This document shows positions 59,783 to 64,000 of a DNA stretch of 64,000 bases, in pieces. The notes beneath the pieces were generated by a model. That model was not told the origin of the DNA, searched no databases, and saw only the letters and a list, made by a program, of their open reading frames with translations. The stretch comes from Stromatinia cepivora (lineage: Eukaryota > Ascomycota > Leotiomycetes > Helotiales > Sclerotiniaceae): the NCBI GenBank assembly GCA_014898415.1, contig RCTD01000028.1, positions 310,001 to 374,000 on the forward strand, in the 5' to 3' direction. Every line of letters begins with the position of its first letter. Position 1 is the first letter of the stretch. The position numbers and the translations under genes are program-made.

Positions 59783-60614
59783 GTTGGTTGCGAGAGAATT
59801 AAAGGAGGTCAGTGATGTCAATGATGTCAATGATGTCAATGAGGATACCAGTTTTATAGCTCAATTCAAGCAAACCCTAACGTTTACGTACAACTATCTT
59901 TAAAGCAAATCGCACTTCAATCCCATTCTAATGAATAGCACCCACTCGATGTAAGCGAAACCCACAGCCAAGGAGATAGTGCCAAGCCGGATCTCCCCAA
60001 ATAAGCTTCTTTAGCTCTTCTAGCCATGTCTCTCCGCATTTGACCAATCGCGACGATTTTCTTCAGCCTCAAAAAATTATGGACTCGATGTTCGGTACGT
60101 GGTTGTACTCAAAGTATTAAGAGTAAAGAAGAGTGTAAAGCAACAGTGGAAGTGGAGAGCTCGAATATACTGGGGATGGTTATCGTGGCTGGTTGTCGAT
60201 GTAAGGAGCGTACTCGTAAGATCTTACCTGGGAATTACGACCTTGAGCGGCAGGAATAACAGAGATGGTTGTCTAGAATAATGGATTTATATGAAAATCA
60301 ATTATCACGATGAGATAAGATAATAATAGAATGATGCGGATGGGAGAGGTTCCCGAATCCATTTAGTGGCTTGTAACTAGCTGAATCACCAGCTAAATTG
60401 GTCCGGGAAACGGCAGACGTAGCACGGTAATCCTCATTATCTGTGCTACAGTGTACAAAATTATATATTTGACAGAAAATATCCGGAAATTACTGTCTTA
60501 GCATCAATACTTCTTTACCATTTCTTCTCCGTCATCTCATCAATTCCAATCTTGCCTACTTCATCACCAATTCTTCATTTAAATCGACATCACATCATAC
60601 ACAATATTATCACA
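59783..60614. other. intergenic between PKS remnant and SnoaL-like gene
   Basis: It has three 9-bp gatgtcaat units at about 59814-59842 and the presumed promoter of the gene at 60615 (pyrimidine-rich leader from 60510). A minus-strand frame near 60045-59940 reads a tryptophan-rich peptide without a start; I could not assign it. No missing PKS domains are found here. Confidence 0.45.
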
Positions 60615-61504
60615 ATGTACATCAAATTCCCCATCTCACTCCTCCTTCCTCTATCTCTCCTCCCGGGAGCCTTCTCCTGGTCCCCATTCTCTTCAAGCTA
60701 TGGCCCTCCTTCCGCAGTATCATATAGCTATCCACCTCTCGAACAAATTCGCTACACACTCGCTTTAGAAACATTTTTGCTCGATGCCAGGAATTGGACT
60801 GCGTTGGATTTAATATACACGATTGATGCAGTTGCGAATTTTAGTAGTTTGGGGGCTGGTGTTTGTGTGTTTTTTTTTTCTTCTATTTGTTGTTTGGCGC
60901 TTTTCGTACTTGCTTTGGGGTTTGAACTTGGGTTGGGCCGTTCTCCCTGTTAAATTGTTCATGGTAGATAAGACAGGTTGGCGGGAAAGATTTCTGTGAT
61001 GGTATAGGGGAATTGAAAGCAGAAGAGCAAAAACGACTAACAATATTTCAAAGGGACGGGAAGAAACGAGATAATCATCAATGAACAGAAAGCTTTGGGG
61101 GCGGTGGCACATGGTATTCATCAAATATCTAGCAGTGCTATTTTGATCAACCCAGGAAATCGTAGTGAAGCGCATGTTACGAGTTAGTATGTATTAATCT
61201 TCTTCTCTTCTTTGTTTACTTTAAGATATCCGACTACCATCCTCTCTTCTATTTCCCCTCAATGGCGCTTTCTGTAAGGCAAGACTACGTACTAACGGAG
61301 CAAAAAAGTTATTCTTTCAACCATTTCGACACAAACGCGGATAAAACAACACAGCATATATTCCACGCATGGTTCAAATATGAAGATCAATGGGTTGATA
61401 CTGAATCATACGATGGGAGTCCGAGCTCATGGAGAGTAAAGAATAGACAGGTAGCTTTGGTGGGCGGGCCCGTTGGAGGGGATCTCGGGATTGAGAGGCC
61501 TTAA
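60615..61504 (+). CDS. secreted SnoaL-like protein, exon structure uncertain, possibly broken
   Basis: Starts with a signal peptide (MYIKFPISLLLPLSLLPGAF), then YPPLEQIRYTLALETFLLDARNWTALDLIYTIDAVANFS, the opening of fungal secreted SnoaL-like (NTF2-fold) proteins. Later blocks fit the same fold: about 61001-61180 (INEQKALGAVAHGIH, ILINPGN) and 61262-61504 (HIFHAWFKYEDQWVD, WRVKNRQVAL). Between them the frame shifts: 61009-61076 reads GIGELKAEEQKRLTIF in one frame and the INEQK block in another. Either a short intron (donor near 61000, branch ctaac, acceptor ttcaaag) or a frameshift separates them. The donor after the first exon lies near 60860 (gtgtttgtg). The last block ends in a Gly-rich tail. 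A catalytic role is unknown; the fold is used by small hydrolases, cyclases and binding proteins. Confidence 0.5.
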
Positions 61505-63473
61505 GTGATGAAGGTGGAAGCGAAGGGGGAGCGCGGTGGTAGTTGAGAAAATGTCAATGAAGACCGGGTTGGCAGATATAAGAAAAAGGCGAAATGAACG
61601 CACATTGCATAAAGTATGAAGGAGAAGGAGGAATAATTCAAAAGCTGCAGTGAGAAACGAGTTTTTCTGTTTCGCAGCACTTTAATGTAATATTTTTATG
61701 TGTATTAATAGCCTTGTTCTTTCTATCACGTTGTTTAGATCAAACAATGAACACAAAAAGTCCCAATGTGAATCTGAAAAGACAATGTACCACTCTCGCC
61801 TGATACCGCCGCAGCTATATATGAGTCGAGCTGGATGTTTATGTAACGCATTTATTCTCATCTCTTCCTCACTTAACCATTTCCTCTCACGAGTCAGTAA
61901 GCAGTTGCTTGGTTGAAAAAAAAAACTAAAAACTGATATAACCATTGAGCTTTGCCAAACTTCACTGCCCAGCTTGGGATCAAAATCAAGAAAAGCCGAA
62001 AGTCGATGCCAGAGCCATACACTTCCAATAAAACAATAGCGTCTGCCGCTTTCATTGTCAGGTAAACTCGAATATATGAACGGCTTCTGTGCCTCTTCTG
62101 TCCTCTTGCCGTTATGAACCATCATGCTTCCTGACACATTTGAAACTACGCTTCCTGCCCGGTTTCAGCATAGCGGTATTCTGTAGTGGAGAAGTTCAGA
62201 CCTAGCAAACGCCAAACGCTCGTTGCTGCCTTCGCGAAAGAAAGGGGCCGCTTGTAGGCTTTCTTACATACTCGTCTTTATGAAAGAATCACTTGATTAG
62301 CATAATTGAAAACCAATAACAGTGCACAATTATATACATAAGAAGACAACGATTACCACATCAAGAGCACCTCGAGCTCTTCAAGCTCAGCCTTAACTAG
62401 TAAAAATCACATGGAGATGGTCTTGTATGAAAATCACCATGTTATCATAACCTATATTAAAATTCGTTGACATTTCGAGCCCGTCAATTATTGAAGGAGC
62501 TGAAGATAAAAATGTCACTAAGCATTGCATCCACAATCAAAACTCTATCTCTCCACAGTACAGTGAATCAAGAACTCACGCCAAACTCCAGCTTCGGGTA
62601 CACAAAGATTATAGTACGCTATCTATATAAACCTCGAGAAAATTCACCTCAAAACTTAAACTCACATCCAAACGCATCGCCTATTTTTATATAGCAGGAT
62701 CCCATTTCCAGATAACGATTCATAAACCTGCAGATATTAACGTCGGTGGAAACAAGCAGCTACGAGGTGCTCAACTCCCAGAATCAAACGTGAAGGAGAA
62801 CTGGTGGGAATAAATGCAGTGAGACCTTAGAAAGGATGAGTTCGATAAGTTCTGGGTCTAGGATTCGAGCGCTCACCATTAGTGACTCAAAATGGCAAGA
62901 AAAAAAGAGTACTTTCCGCTGCATCCAAACTGACTGATAAAATGGTATTGGGAAACTTTTCCCGACATATAATACATGATTTAGTAAGGGAACAGCATTT
63001 TCCTATACACAGAATCCATCACATTAGATAATGGACCTCTGACCATCCGCCCAGGATAACGTCGTTCCTGAAATAACAATCCAAAGATCGAGGACCTTCC
63101 TTTTTAAAGCCAAGTTGCAGAGATCTTCAAGATTATATTATTTGATATTCTGTTTAGCTAGCATTTTTCACTCATTTCTACCGCATTGATTCATATCCAA
63201 ATGCTCTTCTAGCATTTCTTCCCCACCTGGTATATCGATTCTTTCCTTTCGAACTCCCATGTACTCCTCATTAATTCTTTACACCACATGCTTCCTGCTA
63301 CAAACTCAATTCGACATTATTGGCATCCATTATATTAAAAAAAAGCTGGTGGCGCATGTCGCCGCACTAATTCCTCAGATGTCAGCAAGACTCCTTATGA
63401 ACTTCCACTTGCACCTTCATATTCCCATGACGACCAAGGAATAACTTACTCTTTATCATTCAACCTCGTCAAT
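61505..63473. other. 2-kb intergenic region, no convincing gene
   Basis: It contains frames at 61682-62137 (minus, no ATG at its start) and 62467-62694 (plus) without recognisable content. No RNA gene or repeat of note. Confidence 0.4.
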
Positions 63474-64000
63474 TCACAGTACCGGTACATCCGCTTCGTT
63501 CCCAAACTGTCTTGGAATAAATTTCCTTGGTGTAAGCCCCATTGCCGGCGCTTCATCCCTCTTAATTTTCTTCCCAGCTGGTACAGGTATTGGCACTGGA
63601 GCCTCCTCTCTTTTCACCCCCTTATCCCTATTATGATCAAACTTCGGACCCTTATTATGCGTAACGTAATGTGTTCGTGTATATGGAGATCGGTATCCTC
63701 CCTTCAAGATGTCTGGGCGAACTCCACCTACTACCCCGATGAGCGATACCAGAGAAAGAAGGCAGATGAGACCGAGTAGTATTTTGGACCTGGGAGGTAA
63801 CTTCTTGATTTTCGTGAGAAGATTTCGGAAGGAGGTAGCAGTCTTGATGTGCGAGGATTGGACGGAATTGAAGAAGGAGTTCTTCCACTGCGAAGTTGTG
63901 TAGTATATAGGCTTGTGTGGATCTTCCGAGTCCGAGATGATGATTTGAGGTGGAATTTGAGGTTGGTTGTGCGTAGGGAGCGCACTGCCTAGCTGGCGGG
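63474..64000 (-). CDS. membrane protein, 5' end beyond window (174 C-terminal residues)
   Basis: The frame ending at 63474 stays open to the right edge, and the visible start-like Met is only internal, so this is the last part of a longer gene. Visible residues: a soluble stretch with IISDSEDPHKPIYYT (about 20-33), a basic patch (KIKKLPPRSK), a hydrophobic segment at about 73-93, then a ~80-residue basic and Pro-rich tail. The tail has two Lys-Arg sites each followed by an acidic-Ala-Pro run (KREEAPVP, KRDEAPAMG). With the soluble basic part on the N side, a type II topology is likely, which would put the tail in the lumen or outside. Function unknown. Confidence 0.6.
   Translation of the reverse strand, partial: RQLGSALPTHNQPQIPPQIIISDSEDPHKPIYYTTSQWKNSFFNSVQSSHIKTATSFRNLLTKIKKLPPRSKILLGLICLLSLVSLIGVVGGVRPDILKGGYRSPYTRTHYVTHNKGPKFDHNRDKGVKREEAPVPIPVPAGKKIKRDEAPAMGLTPRKFIPRQFGNEADVPVL

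Noticed and set aside
59840..60100. Missing upstream PKS domains
   Set aside because: All minus-strand frames were read; none shows KS, AT, DH or ER motifs.
61682..62137. 151-codon minus-strand open frame
   Set aside because: Its first codon is GTG, no family is recognisable and no splice sites extend it; kept only as part of the intergenic entry.

Overview
The window looks like nuclear DNA of a filamentous ascomycete, most likely a leotiomycete of the Sclerotiniaceae (Botrytis/Sclerotinia type). The family is an inference from overall protein character. The sequence itself shows short GT-AG introns with CTAAC/CTGAC-like branch points, gene spacing of 0.5-3 kb, and a fungal gene set: MADS-box Rlm1, Zn2Cys6 factor, tricalbin, reducing-PKS relic, FYVE-RING ligase, DUF3605. 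The first 4.7 kb are extremely AT-rich and hold a Ty3/gypsy retrotransposon wrecked by transition mutations of the kind repeat-induced point mutation (RIP) leaves.

Layout. 1-4740: gypsy fossil on the minus strand (gag-like, protease, RT, RNase H, start of integrase), running off the left edge. 4945-5045: a 22-bp inverted repeat. 5506-9036 (-): large conserved protein of unknown function. 11702-16600 (+): tricalbin. 17665-19545 (+): SLC43/Fmp42-like MFS transporter. 20343-21622 (-): tandem FolB-domain protein. 22404-23642 (-): ING/PHD protein Yng2, divergent from 24782-26200 (+): class I histone deacetylase Hos2. 26622-27433 (-): DUF3605 protein. 28856-29391 (+): small tail-anchored protein. 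32943-35085 (+): UTP-glucose-1-phosphate uridylyltransferase. 36517-38689 (+): FYVE-RING ubiquitin ligase. 39567-42350 (-): Zn2Cys6 transcription factor, divergent from 43034-46728 (+): TAF1. 46729-54917: about 8.2 kb without a convincing gene. 54918-57042 (+): Rlm1-type MADS-box factor. 58468-59782 (-): orphan KR-ACP piece of a highly reducing polyketide synthase with a frameshift. 60615-61504 (+): damaged or intricately spliced secreted SnoaL-like gene. 63474-64000 (-): membrane protein cut by the right edge.

Exon structures were worked out by hand: splice sites were chosen so that the reading frame closes exactly and conserved family sequence runs across each junction. The TAF1 model gained a remote last exon this way, and the large unknown protein gained two small last exons.

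Several neighbours share themes. Yng2 (expected NuA4 acetyltransferase subunit), Hos2 (deacetylase) and TAF1 all act on chromatin or transcription initiation. Ugp1 (UDP-glucose for glucan) and Rlm1 (cell-wall-integrity transcription factor) both bear on the cell wall, but they lie 20 kb apart and nothing here shows co-regulation. I found no tRNA, rRNA or CRISPR array. No clearly new multi-gene system is evident. The least explained items are the gene-free 8 kb before rlm1, the orphan PKS piece next to the SnoaL gene, the edge protein with KR-EEAP and KR-DEAP sites, and the long in-frame tail of ugp1 intron 1.
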